Source: Segatella hominis | GTDB lineage: Bacteria > Bacteroidota > Bacteroidia > Bacteroidales > Bacteroidaceae | Assembly (NCBI RefSeq): GCF_019249725.2 | Contig: NZ_CP137559.1 | Coordinates: 2,687,501 to 2,751,500 of the forward strand | Length of the DNA stretch: 64,000 bases | Reading direction: 5' to 3' | Shown here: positions 9,801-17,700 of the stretch, piece by piece | Layout: the number at the start of each line of letters is the position of its first letter | How positions within the stretch are numbered: position 1 is the first letter of the stretch | Position numbers and translations under genes: made by a program | The notes under the pieces: model-generated | The model's database searches: none | Told to the model about the DNA's origin: nothing | Seen by the model: the letters and a program-made list of their open reading frames with translations, nothing else

Positions 9801-10448
9801 GATTTCTGACGCATAGAGTGCCTCGTTCTGAAGATTCCCTCCATAACCAAACACTTTTACCTTATCAATATTAGAAAAACCAGCTTGTCGGATAACTTGG
9901 TCAGTAAGCCGATAAACACCACTCTCGCCTACTCTGATTTTCGCCCATCTGCCCGTAGCCAAAAGAGAATGAGCCGCATAATCCTTTTCTGTTTCAGAAG
10001 CACGGGTCAAAGTTCTTGCCTTCGCCATTGAACGACTGATAGGCTTGGCCTTGATGTCGAGCATGAAACTAACCAATATCTGATATTTGTTGTTGCGGAA
10101 TACCAACGGACAAAAATTGACGAGGAGCGTTGCCTCGTTGCGACAAAGCGAAACCTGAGTCTCTACAGAAACCTGCGATGGAAGTGCCGCCCCCGAGAGA
10201 CGATTGTAGTTGGCAATATCAGCAACGGTCATATCCACATATTCTGCATATTTGATCGTTGCTGTATAAATAGAATCCTGATAATGATTGGATAAAGGTT
10301 TGGAATACACAAATCTCGGCAACACGGAATCTACCCTGACCTCATCTGCGGTCAGGTTAAAGAACTGCTGCGCCTGCATAGGCAAGACAAGCATCAGCAA
10401 TAGAATTGCTATCAAATATCTCCAAACCTTTGTAACCATATTTTTCAA
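6861..10448 (-). CDS. porU: Type IX secretion C-terminal sortase PorU
   Basis: Surface cysteine protease of family C25 (gingipain-like) that removes the C-terminal sorting domain from type IX cargo and attaches the cargo to lipopolysaccharide. A signal peptide ends near MQAQQ. The catalytic dyad is visible as His in MDYAGHASAG (about residue 692) and Cys in WVTAACDVMPYD (about residue 725). The C-terminal 90 residues resemble a sorting domain, with NPARNSTTF, VFDTSGRKLW and TGIYLYRI; PorU is known to keep such a domain. The length of 1195 residues matches. The FAH-family gene ends 16 bp upstream and porV starts 40 bp downstream, so a shared transcript is likely. Confidence 0.94.
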   Translation of the reverse strand: MKNMVTKVWRYLIAILLLMLVLPMQAQQFFNLTADEVRVDSVLPRFVYSKPLSNHYQDSIYTATIKYAEYVDMTVADIANYNRLSGAALPSQVSVETQVSLCRNEATLLVNFCPLVFRNNKYQILVSFMLDIKAKPISRSMAKARTLTRASETEKDYAAHSLLATGRWAKIRVGESGVYRLTDQVIRQAGFSNIDKVKVFGYGGNLQNEALYASEILANDDLKEVPQYVRDGKHYFYAKGPVSWSSNTATRRTRNPYSDYGYYFITQSDEAPQTVDSATFVNSFYPSSDFYHSLYEVDGYAWFSGGRNLYDSKALNQGASEQIVFTNTTGNAGGKLAVNISTGTSATADVALNGRTLGKVYAQVSSSEYDFGAEGSTIFTLKNLTIGGNDTITITNVSGGTMRLDYVAMVWNAPKALPEFSGKIPAAQFVYNITNQDHHADAQADMVIIIPTSQKLLKQAKRLKTYHETHNGLRVNLVPADELYNEFSSGTPDAGAYRRYLRMLQDRAEGNEADMPKYLLLFGDCVWDNRMLTSDCKRLNPDDYLLCFESENSLNKIYCYVSDSWMGILSEGAGGSPTTQQQDVAVGRFPVSTPEEAKIMVDKTINYMENANAGSWQNTLVFMADDGNDNLHMKDADEVANYIADKYPDFQIKKVMWDAYQRTTSSVGNSYPEVTRIIKEQQANGALIMDYAGHASAGQLSHEQVVKLMDFNNFKNTNLPLWVTAACDVMPYDGVEDNIGEAAVLNPNGGAVAFYGTTRTVYANRNKYMNRAFLYRVLSTKDGKPLTIGEAHRQAQNDLVKGNVIGYDVEGKPIKESDLTSNRLQYALLGDPAMPLNVPTLKVVVDSVNGISTSDASAKAMLKAGMVARIDGHIEGNEAFNGVVTATVRDSKELITCRQNDGTSDAFTFYDRTKTLYNGSDSVVGGKFSFQFAVPKDINYTDESGLVNLYAINNDRTIRAHGSSDAFNVGGSALAKNDSIGPSIYCYLNSPSFVDGGNVNPTPFFVAEVKDKDGINAAGSGIGHDLQLIIDGDANKTYNLNNNFTYDFGTYTSGSTYYSIPELAAGPHKLQFRAWDILNNSSTATLTFNVVRSLKPSFDTGVTENPARNSTTFIITHDRIASSLDIVIEVFDTSGRKLWQHTETGVSNSGPYTVKWDLSTGSGTLRTGIYLYRIKVASDGSGYESKTKKLIVLNH

Positions 10449-10464
10449 ATCACTTCTTACACAA

Positions 10465-11082
10465 TTACTTACACATAAAGTCGAGCACCTTCCTGTCCTC
10501 TAAATATCCCTCCAGATGGTCGTCTATCTGTACAGGTCCACAACCCGTAGGGCAACCCGTATAGAGCAAGTCACCAGTCTTCAGCGTGAAATACTGACTG
10601 ATATACGAGATAATTTCGTCCACCTTGTAGAGCATGTCACTGGAACAACCTTCCTGCACATTTTTTCCGTTCAAGTCGAGATGGAAATGAATAGCCTGTA
10701 TATCTCTAAATTTCTGTACATCTACCCATTCACCGATAACGGCAGAACCATCAAATCCTTTCGCTAACTCCCAAGGCTGTCCTGCCTCTCTCAGTTTCTT
10801 CTGCATTTCTCTGGCTGTGAAGTCAATACCCACAGTCACAGCATCATAATAGCGGTGAGCGAAACGCTGCGGAATCGTCTTTCCCAACTTGCAGATGCGC
10901 ACCACCAATTCAGTTTCATACTCGATGCGTCCCAGATGGTCTGGGATGAAGAAAGGCTTGCCATTATTGAGTAAGGCAGAGTCAGCCTTCGTGAAAATGA
11001 CAGGACGCTCTGGTTTAGATAACGTACCATGGAGCGATTTATTGTGTTCGGCATAGTTCATGCCTATGGCAAATATCTTCAT
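10465..11082 (-). CDS. Fumarylacetoacetate hydrolase family protein
   Basis: Cytoplasmic metal-dependent hydrolase or decarboxylase of the FAH fold (acylpyruvase-like); the true substrate cannot be told. Visible are FAIGMNYAEHNK, the IEYETELVVRICKLGKTIP segment carrying the metal-binding Glu residues, the VGIDFTARE motif and the closing YTGCPTGCGPVQIDD. The 205-residue length is that of the short FAH group. It is followed 16 bp later by porU. The functional link is unclear and may only reflect shared transcription. Upstream lie a repeat-rich 140 bp and the terminator of the tsf operon. No perfect TAnnTTTG box was found there. Confidence 0.88.
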   Translation of the reverse strand: MKIFAIGMNYAEHNKSLHGTLSKPERPVIFTKADSALLNNGKPFFIPDHLGRIEYETELVVRICKLGKTIPQRFAHRYYDAVTVGIDFTAREMQKKLREAGQPWELAKGFDGSAVIGEWVDVQKFRDIQAIHFHLDLNGKNVQEGCSSDMLYKVDEIISYISQYFTLKTGDLLYTGCPTGCGPVQIDDHLEGYLEDRKVLDFMCK

Positions 11083-11130
11083 AATATCAATATTTTAAGA
11101 AAGAATAACCCCAAAAAGTAAAATTTTGAG

Positions 11131-11220
11131 GAAATTCCGAGAAATTCCTTGAATGAAATTCTGAGAAAACCTGCTATAAGATTCCGAGAAATTCAGCTAT
11201 GAGATTCTCTCAAAAATTCC
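11131..11220. repeat. Degenerate short tandem repeat
   Basis: The stretch before the FAH gene carries ATTCCGAGAAATTC twice exactly (11134-11147 and 11181-11194), a degenerate copy ATTCTGAGAAAACC near 11158, and paired CTGCTATAAGATTC/CAGCTATGAGATTC segments. The period is about 47 bp. It may be a regulatory region or a decayed repeat. Confidence 0.5.
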
Positions 11221-11221
11221 G

Positions 11222-11273
11222 ATAAAAAGAAAGGGAGTTAGAAGTAAAGCTGAGCTTTATCTCCATAACTCCC
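11222..11273 (-). terminator. Terminator of the rpsB-tsf transcript
   Basis: Arms GGGAGTTA (11233-11240) and TAACTCCC (11266-11273) with an inner AAAGC/GCTTT stem. The minus strand continues into TTTCTTTTTATC, so it terminates leftward transcription 86 bp after the tsf stop. Confidence 0.8.
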
Positions 11274-11358
11274 GGATATTCTAATTTAACTATAAGTCAA
11301 ATTATAGTTGTTGTTGTTGAGTCATCTTGTGATGATCCCATCCAGCTAAAAGCGTGGA

Positions 11359-12354
11359 TTACTCAGCAACGAGTGTGAAACGCTTGTAAGCAGTGATCTT
11401 GAGATCCTTGCTCTGAGAAGCGAGGTACTGAGCAACAGTCTGCTTGTCGCCATCACCGAACTGGAACTCCTGGTCAACGAGGCAGTTCTCCTTGAAGAAC
11501 TTAGCCAAACGACCATTAGCGATGTTCTGGATCATAGTTGGGTTCAAAGAAGCAGCCTTCTCCTCACCTACAGTCTTCTTGATGTTGCGAGCCTCTTCAG
11601 CCTGCTCAGGTGTCAACCAACCCTTCTTAGTGTTGCTCTCGATGTGATCCTCAGAGTCAACGTGAGCTGGGTTGATGCCAGCCTTCTTCAAAGCTGCGTT
11701 AACAGCCTTCTCTACGAGCTCTTCCTTAGTCTTAGCTACAGCTACCTCAAGCTCAGTCTTCTTAGTCTCCTCAGAAACAGAAGACTCGTCGAGAGCTACA
11801 GGGCGCATAGCAGCTACCTGCATAGCTACCTTGTGACCAGCCTCCTCGTTGTTCTCGTTGAGCTGAACCATAGTACACAAAGTGTGCTTGTTCATGTGGT
11901 CGTAAACCTCGATGTTATCACCTTCGAGTACATTGTAGCCATCGAGCTCCATCTTCTCGCCAGTGATACCAGAGCGATGAGTAACAGCAGCCTGAACATC
12001 AGACTCGCCGAGAGCCAAAGCCTTTACCTCATCGAGAGTGTGGCACTTAGCAGCGATAGCAGCGTCGAGGATATCAGATGTCAACTTGATGAAGTCAGCA
12101 CCATTAGCAACGAAGTCAGTCTCACACTTGAGAGCGATGATAGCAGCGAAATCGTTAACCTTCTTAACGAGAACACAACCATTAGAAGTCTCACGGTCAG
12201 AACGCTTAGCAGCGATAGCGAGACCACGCTCACGGAGCAACTCCTTTGCCTTATCGAAATCACCTTCAGCCTCTGTAAGTGCCTTCTTAACGTCTGCAAG
12301 ACCAGCACCAGTCATAGCGCGAAGTTTCTTGATATCTTCAATTGAAACAGCCAT
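11359..12354 (-). CDS. tsf: Elongation factor Ts
   Basis: Guanine nucleotide exchange factor for EF-Tu. The N-terminal UBA-like domain reads IKKLRAMTGAGLADVKKALTEA and is followed by the core KCETDFVA motif (ALKCETDFVANG) that contacts EF-Tu. Length is 331 residues, as in other Bacteroidales, longer than the E. coli protein. It follows rpsB by 107 bp in the classic rpsB-tsf order. The gap contains a stem pairing CCATTGATTC with GATTCGATGG on the transcript (about 12410-12440), perhaps an intercistronic stabiliser. Codon use is strongly biased, as expected for a highly expressed gene. Confidence 0.98.
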   Translation of the reverse strand: MAVSIEDIKKLRAMTGAGLADVKKALTEAEGDFDKAKELLRERGLAIAAKRSDRETSNGCVLVKKVNDFAAIIALKCETDFVANGADFIKLTSDILDAAIAAKCHTLDEVKALALGESDVQAAVTHRSGITGEKMELDGYNVLEGDNIEVYDHMNKHTLCTMVQLNENNEEAGHKVAMQVAAMRPVALDESSVSEETKKTELEVAVAKTKEELVEKAVNAALKKAGINPAHVDSEDHIESNTKKGWLTPEQAEEARNIKKTVGEEKAASLNPTMIQNIANGRLAKFFKENCLVDQEFQFGDGDKQTVAQYLASQSKDLKITAYKRFTLVAE

Positions 12355-12461
12355 AATATTTTTTTATATTAAAAAGTTAATAAAAATCTTGCTTTAAAAG
12401 CTACTAAAGCCATCGAATCATAAACAGAATCAATGGCTCCAGTATATATTCTTCTACCTAA

Positions 12462-13238
12462 TTACTCAGCAGCAGCCTCTTCCTTGCGTGCAGCCTTCTT
12501 CTTAGGCTGATCTTTCTGCTCAGCAGCAGCCTTATCGTCAGCCTTCTCAGCCTTACGCTCCTCAAGACCCTCAGCGATAGCACCGCAAACTGCAGAGAGG
12601 ATTACCTCTACAGAATCCTTAGCATCGTCGTTAGCTGGGATAATGTAATCGATATTCTTAGGATCAGAGTTTGTATCTACGATACCGAATACAGGAATAC
12701 CGAGACGGTTAGCCTCCTTCACTGCGATGTGCTCCTTCATTACGTCGATAACGAAGAGTGCGCTTGGAAGGCGAGTCAAGTCAGCGATAGAACCGAGGTT
12801 CTTCTCCAACTTAGCACGCTGGCGGCTTACCTGAAGCAACTCACGCTTTGAGAGGTTAGAGAATGTACCATCGTTCATCAACTTGTCGATGTTTGCCATT
12901 TTCTTCACAGCCTTACGAATTGTAGGGAAGTTAGTGAGCATACCACCTGGCCAACGCTCAATAACGTAAGGCATGTTAACTGAAGCAGCCTTCTCGGCTA
13001 CTACATCCTTAGCTTGTTTTTTAGTAGCGACAAACAAAATCTTCTTGCCTGACTTGGCAATAGCCTTGAGAGCCTCTGCAGCATCGTCGATCTTAGCTAC
13101 AGTCTTGTTGAGGTCGATAATATGAATACCGTTACGCTCCATGAAGATGTAAGGAGCCATTGCTGGATTCCACTTGCGACGGAGGTGTCCGAAGTGGCAA
13201 CCTGCCTGAAGTAACTGGTCAAAATTTGTTCTTGACAT
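12462..13238 (-). CDS. rpsB: 30S ribosomal protein S2
   Basis: Small-subunit protein uS2. Hallmarks are QLLQAGCHFGHLRRKWNPAMAPYIF at the N-terminus, the LFVATKKQAKDVV segment and RWPGGMLTNF. The C-terminal extension is rich in Ala, Lys and Glu (KAEKADDKAAAEQKDQPKKK), which is usual in this phylum. It is 258 residues long. It lies between rpsI and tsf. The 155 bp before it contain no gene but have local dyads such as GATTCTA/TAGAATC, so a leader structure or a secondary promoter is possible. Confidence 0.98.
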   Translation of the reverse strand: MSRTNFDQLLQAGCHFGHLRRKWNPAMAPYIFMERNGIHIIDLNKTVAKIDDAAEALKAIAKSGKKILFVATKKQAKDVVAEKAASVNMPYVIERWPGGMLTNFPTIRKAVKKMANIDKLMNDGTFSNLSKRELLQVSRQRAKLEKNLGSIADLTRLPSALFVIDVMKEHIAVKEANRLGIPVFGIVDTNSDPKNIDYIIPANDDAKDSVEVILSAVCGAIAEGLEERKAEKADDKAAAEQKDQPKKKAARKEEAAAE

Positions 13239-13393
13239 TGTCTTTTCTTGTTTAATTGTTGTTTACTTTCTTTTTGAATTCTAATCTAGAATCAGTCGAT
13301 GAGTAGTCCCCGATTAATGGAATCTCACCGATTTAGATACTAAACTTAGTTCAGCTATATATAACCAATATATATAATAATGTATAGTATTGA

Positions 13394-13780
13394 TTAACGC
13401 TTGCTGAACTGGAAGCGACGACGAGCCTTTGGCTGACCTGGCTTCTTACGCTCTACAGCACGTGAATCACGTGTCATGAAGCCTGCATCCTTCAAAGCCT
13501 TCTTATCCTCTGCGTCGATCTTAACGAGAGCGCGAGCGATAGCGAGGCGGAGTGCCTGACTCTGACCGGTGAAACCACCACCGTCGAGGTTTGCCTTAAT
13601 ATCATACTTACCCTCAGCCTCGAGCAACTGCAATGGCTGCTTTACTACATAGCGAAGGATTGCTGATGGGAAATATGTCTCAATATCTTTCTTGTTGATT
13701 GTGATCTTACCGGTACCCTCTGTGAGGTAAACACGAGCTACAGCGCTCTTGCGGCGACCAATTGCATTAATTACTTCCAT
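13394..13780 (-). CDS. rpsI: 30S ribosomal protein S9
   Basis: Small-subunit protein uS9, with its basic C-terminal tail reaching the P site. The sequence begins EVINAIGRRKSAVARVYL and ends KKPGQPKARRRFQFSKR, the conserved tail. GGGFTGQSQALRLAIARAL is also diagnostic. At 128 residues it is full length. It is 10 bp downstream of rplM, the standard rplM-rpsI pair, so it is translated from the same mRNA and would share any control exerted on the rplM leader. Confidence 0.98.
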   Translation of the reverse strand: MEVINAIGRRKSAVARVYLTEGTGKITINKKDIETYFPSAILRYVVKQPLQLLEAEGKYDIKANLDGGGFTGQSQALRLAIARALVKIDAEDKKALKDAGFMTRDSRAVERKKPGQPKARRRFQFSKR

Positions 13781-13790
13781 TCTACCTTAA

Positions 13791-14252
13791 TTATTTATAC
13801 TGGTTAATATCAATTGCCTTTGGCTGCTGAGCCTCATGCTTGTGCTCTGTGCCATCGTAAATGAAGAGGTTGTCCATCAAAGAACGGCCGAGAGGACCCT
13901 TTGGCAACATACCCTTGATAGCGTGACGAAGGATCTTATCCATACCGTCTGGACGCTTGCGCAACTCAGCTGGAGTGTTGAAGCGCTGACCACCAGGATA
14001 ACCAGTGTAACGTGTGTAAATCTTATCAGTCTCTTTCTTACCAGAGAATACAGCCTTTGCTGCATTGATAATGATTACGTTGTCACCACAATCTACGTGT
14101 GGAGTGAAAGTTGGCTTGTACTTACCGCGGAGCAACTTTGCTACCTTTGAGCAAAGACGACCAACTACCTGGTCTGTTGCGTCGATTACAACCCACTCTT
14201 TCTTAGCTGTCTCCTTGTTTACGGAGATAGTCTTGAAACTTAATGTGTCCAT
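13791..14252 (-). CDS. rplM: 50S ribosomal protein L13
   Basis: Large-subunit protein uL13. Visible are KEWVVIDATDQVVGRLCSKVAKLLRGK, FTPHVDCGDNVIIINA and RHAIKGMLPKGPLGR, all conserved. At 153 residues it is full length. It is first in the rplM-rpsI transcript and is preceded by about 150 nt of leader with strong folding potential and a TAATTTTG -7 box, suggesting autogenous control by a ribosomal protein. Confidence 0.98.
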   Translation of the reverse strand: MDTLSFKTISVNKETAKKEWVVIDATDQVVGRLCSKVAKLLRGKYKPTFTPHVDCGDNVIIINAAKAVFSGKKETDKIYTRYTGYPGGQRFNTPAELRKRPDGMDKILRHAIKGMLPKGPLGRSLMDNLFIYDGTEHKHEAQQPKAIDINQYK

Positions 14253-14301
14253 TTTAAAATTTAAATTACTACTAAAAAACGTTTTTAATCTTTTTACTCA
14301 C

Positions 14302-14400
14302 TATTTCGGACAGGTGATTCTCTAACCGCAAATCCCGGCCACAGGACATTGCTATTAACACACCAATCCAGGGGACTCTAAGTGTATCCCCGAAATAATC
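14302..14400 (-). promoter_or_regulatory. Structured 5' leader of rplM-rpsI (ribosomal protein leader candidate)
   Basis: On the minus strand the leader begins about 150 nt before rplM. A long-range stem closes it: TATTTCGG (14397-14390) pairs with CCGAAATA (14309-14302). Inside are a GGGG/CCCC hairpin (14391-14371) and a GC-rich segment around 14325-14340. This multi-stem layout is what autogenous ribosomal-protein leaders look like. Bacteroidia L13 leaders have been proposed, but the match here is not tested. Confidence 0.55.
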
Positions 14401-14406
14401 GGACTG

Positions 14407-14414
14407 CAAAATTA
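14407..14414 (-). promoter_or_regulatory. -7 box of the rplM promoter
   Basis: Minus-strand TAATTTTG (14414-14407), a perfect TAnnTTTG, a few nucleotides upstream of the leader stem. No TTG is found at the usual spacing, so the -33 element is weak or absent. Confidence 0.55.
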
Positions 14415-14469
14415 CACATTTTTATTTAATTATGTGTAAGTTACGAGTTTTTAATCAAAACTTTTATAA

Positions 14470-14658
14470 ATATTTAACTTAATTCGAACTATAAGACCGT
14501 TCGCGAATTCAACAAGCAAGCGCTACCCACGAAACGAGGTGGCTCGCTTCATCATCGAGGATTTTGAGAAGGCTGCCGGCATGAGTACTCTTACTCAGAA
14601 TCCAGACTGGCCAGTTGATGCTGATGGCCCGGCAGATTATAAATACGATTGTGAATAG
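14470..14658 (+). pseudogene. 3' remnant of an unidentified plus-strand gene
   Basis: An open frame of 62 codons without a start ends at TAG 14656-14658 and is followed by a terminator. From codon 11 the residues look protein-like: KRYPRNEVARFIIEDFEKAA, then GMSTLTQNPDWPVDADGPAD, ending in YKYDCE. The codon choice resembles neighbouring genes. No family was recognised. It is best explained as the tail of a gene whose body was deleted between the rplM promoter and this point. A chance frame is the alternative. Confidence 0.4.
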
Positions 14659-14679
14659 TATTTGGTTAAAACAAAGAAA

Positions 14680-14714
14680 GGGTGCATCGCAATTGCAATG
14701 CACCCTCTTTTTTT
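14680..14714. terminator. Bidirectional terminator
   Basis: Perfect arms GGGTGCAT (14680-14687) and ATGCACCC (14698-14705) with a T-run on the plus strand (14706-14714). On the minus strand the hairpin is followed by a T-rich tract, so it also ends the large secreted-protein gene that stops at 14730. Confidence 0.85.
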
Positions 14715-14729
14715 GTTTATAATCGAATC

Positions 14730-17700
14730 TTATCGATGAGATACACGAACCTTCACGGTATCATGACCTACCTTCACGATGTATGTGCCGGCTGGCAATA
14801 ATGACAATGAAATGTTCTGAACATAATCGTCGGTTACAACACTATTTACTACCAACTTACCATCAGCAGCATAAACAGCTACCTTGTCGCCTGCATGAGC
14901 ACCCACGATACGCAATGTGCTGCCAGCAATAGTAATCTTCAACTTATCGGCTGTTACACCATCGATGCCAGTAACAACAAGAGTCACCTTGTTAGAATAC
15001 TGCTCACCCGTAACAGAATAAGCGGCTGCTACCTGATACTCAAGATAATTGCCAACAACAGAAGAATTATCTGTGTATGAATTACCAGAGATGAAGTCGT
15101 TGTTCAACTTGTCACCATTCAGATAAACATTGTAACCCAGGAAGGCATTCTTCTGAGAAGTTGCGCCCTGTGCCACATGAGCCACCTTCAATGGTGCAGC
15201 TGATACATTTGCCTTTGGCTTGAATGTGAGAACCTCAGCACCCTGCTTTCTTGCCTTCATTGAGCTGGCAGGAGAGTATGGACTCAAACCAACAGAAATG
15301 TTCCAGTTGGCATCGATATCAGCACCTGAATCCTCCATCGTACTCCATGAGATACCATCAGAAGAATAAAGGTCACCACGACCACTGCGAGCAGGGCCCT
15401 TATCGTAACCCAGAGGCACTGTAATCTGGTTGTGCTCTACATATACTGCCACACGGAGACTCTTGGTAGGGTCGATTGGGAGTGGCTCGTCAAGATGAAT
15501 GGTATTGAAGGCATACTCCTTCAGGCTTGGAACAAACTGCTGGCGAACCAACGTATTGTTCTGATAAACCAATACATAGAGAGCATCTGGAACCTGATTG
15601 ATGTAAACCTCTACATCGCTCAATGCCAGATGACCGTAATCCTTCAAGTCCTCTGCAAACCAGTTGACACCTGCGAAGAAGGCACCACCGTTAGGCTGAC
15701 CGGCTGCATCGTAGCAGTTGCCATCGTGCCAACGCAAGTAGATAGGCTCACCCAGGGCAGGAGTCTGCCAGGTCAGGTTTCTGGTACCACCATTGTTCTC
15801 TACACGCAGAGAGGTTGGAGCCAGACTACCATTGTCATAATAGAGATCGAGGCTTACTGCATCACTCAACTCACTCTCTGCAGAGTTCTTGGTAACCAGT
15901 TTCACCTGATAATCATAATGACCAATCAAAAGGTTGTGATCTACGTAAGAGATGCCCTGTACCGGAGAAGCGGTAATCTTCTCGCCGTTGCGATAGATGT
16001 CGAATCCGTAGCAGTCGGTCTGAGGTGCCTCCTTGTAGAAGCTTACACCGTCGATATACTGGTCTGGATTACCCGCAGCCTTGGCCAAGCCGATGTACTC
16101 TGTACCCTCAGGCAACTCACACATCACATCCTGCCACTGCTCTGTGGTTGTCACAGTCTGCAGACGGATGAAGTTGTCACGGTGAGTACCACCTACAGAA
16201 TAATAGATATCGAATGTACCATTACCCTTATGGTCATCAGCATTTCTTGCTGCAAGACGAACATACTTCATGCCCTCTGCCTTCACAACACCGAATGCCT
16301 CAGCCTTCTGAGCTGCAACAATCGACTTGCTGCCATCGAATGAGTAGTCAGAACTTACCATCCAGTTAGACTTGTAGCTCTCGCCCTCTGCACCGAATAC
16401 CTCTGTATCATTGACAGAAGACTCGAATGAGTTGACTGAAGCAGCAGTCTTGTACATATCAGGATCCTTGAACGAGAGGAGCACGTTGTAGCCATAGGTT
16501 GACTGCACTGCCTGTACATTCTCAGGAACCTTAGCATCACCAGAAGCCACGATAGTAGCTGTGGCAACAGCCGACTTAGCCGAAGTAGTACCATCAATAT
16601 AAACGGTCTCTACGCTGTAGTCGTAATTGCCCTCCTGACTCATGGTCTCCTGATAGAAACGACGAGTGAGCGGTTCGCCATTCAACTTTTCGCCATTGCG
16701 ATATACATTGTAACCAGCCACCGTCTTCAAGCCGCCCATATCCAGAACGACGAACTTGGTAGCAGCACCCTGACGCTGCAGAGCGAGCAACATGTAAGTG
16801 ATGCCCTCAGGAGATACGAACGAAGACATACCACCTGCCTTGTAAGAAGAGATGTTGTCAATCTCAAGATACTTGCCCATATCGAGCGAGCCTACACGCT
16901 CACCGCTTGCCATATCATAGATGCCGATGGTATAGGCATTCGCCTCATTGCCCTGCTCGAAAGCATAGAGCTTGCCATCGTAGTAAGCTGTGCCGGAAGC
17001 ACCCTTCAGGACAGGACCTGTAGCCAACTTGCTACCATCCTTAGCCATGTAGATGCTGGTCTCCCAGTCACCGACCTCGAAGCCGCCCTTGCCGCCATCC
17101 AGTGTTGGGATGTAAGCCAAGTGGCGTGAGTACTCAGAGATATCGATGCTCTTCATCAACTTCATGGTAACAGGATTGATGACGTGCATCTTGGTGCTGT
17201 AGTCGCCTGCATAGAGATACTGACCATCGTAAGCCAGGTTACGGATACCGTCGATATCGCTTACCACGCAGCTCTTCACCTTCTTGCCATCCATAGAGAA
17301 CACATCGATTCTACCATCCTCGTTATAGATAGAGGTATAGATGTACTTGCCGTCGGTAGCCACAGCCATAGAAGACTTCGCACCGTCGAATTCTCTTACG
17401 AACTCAGGCATAGCTGCATCGGTTGTTACAGGACGCTTAGCTACATCTGCAGGGATTGACATCTCAGAAACGGTAGGAGCATCCCAACGGAGTGAGATGT
17501 CGCGGTTGCGGGTTACAGTGGCATCCAGGTGATGAGGAGCCGTCTGGTTCTCGATGGCATAAGCCTCAACAGAAGTCTTGCCGCCAAACTCAGACTCACC
17601 GCCATCAGCATATACAGATGTTACCTGATAGCTGTAGGTACCTGCGTTAGAGAGAACGTCATCGAATGACTGACCAGCCACAGGAATGCTGTTCACCTTC

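Noticed and set aside
11644..12345. A 233-codon plus-strand frame rich in Leu and Ser
   Set aside because: Antisense to tsf; composition is an artefact of biased tsf codons.
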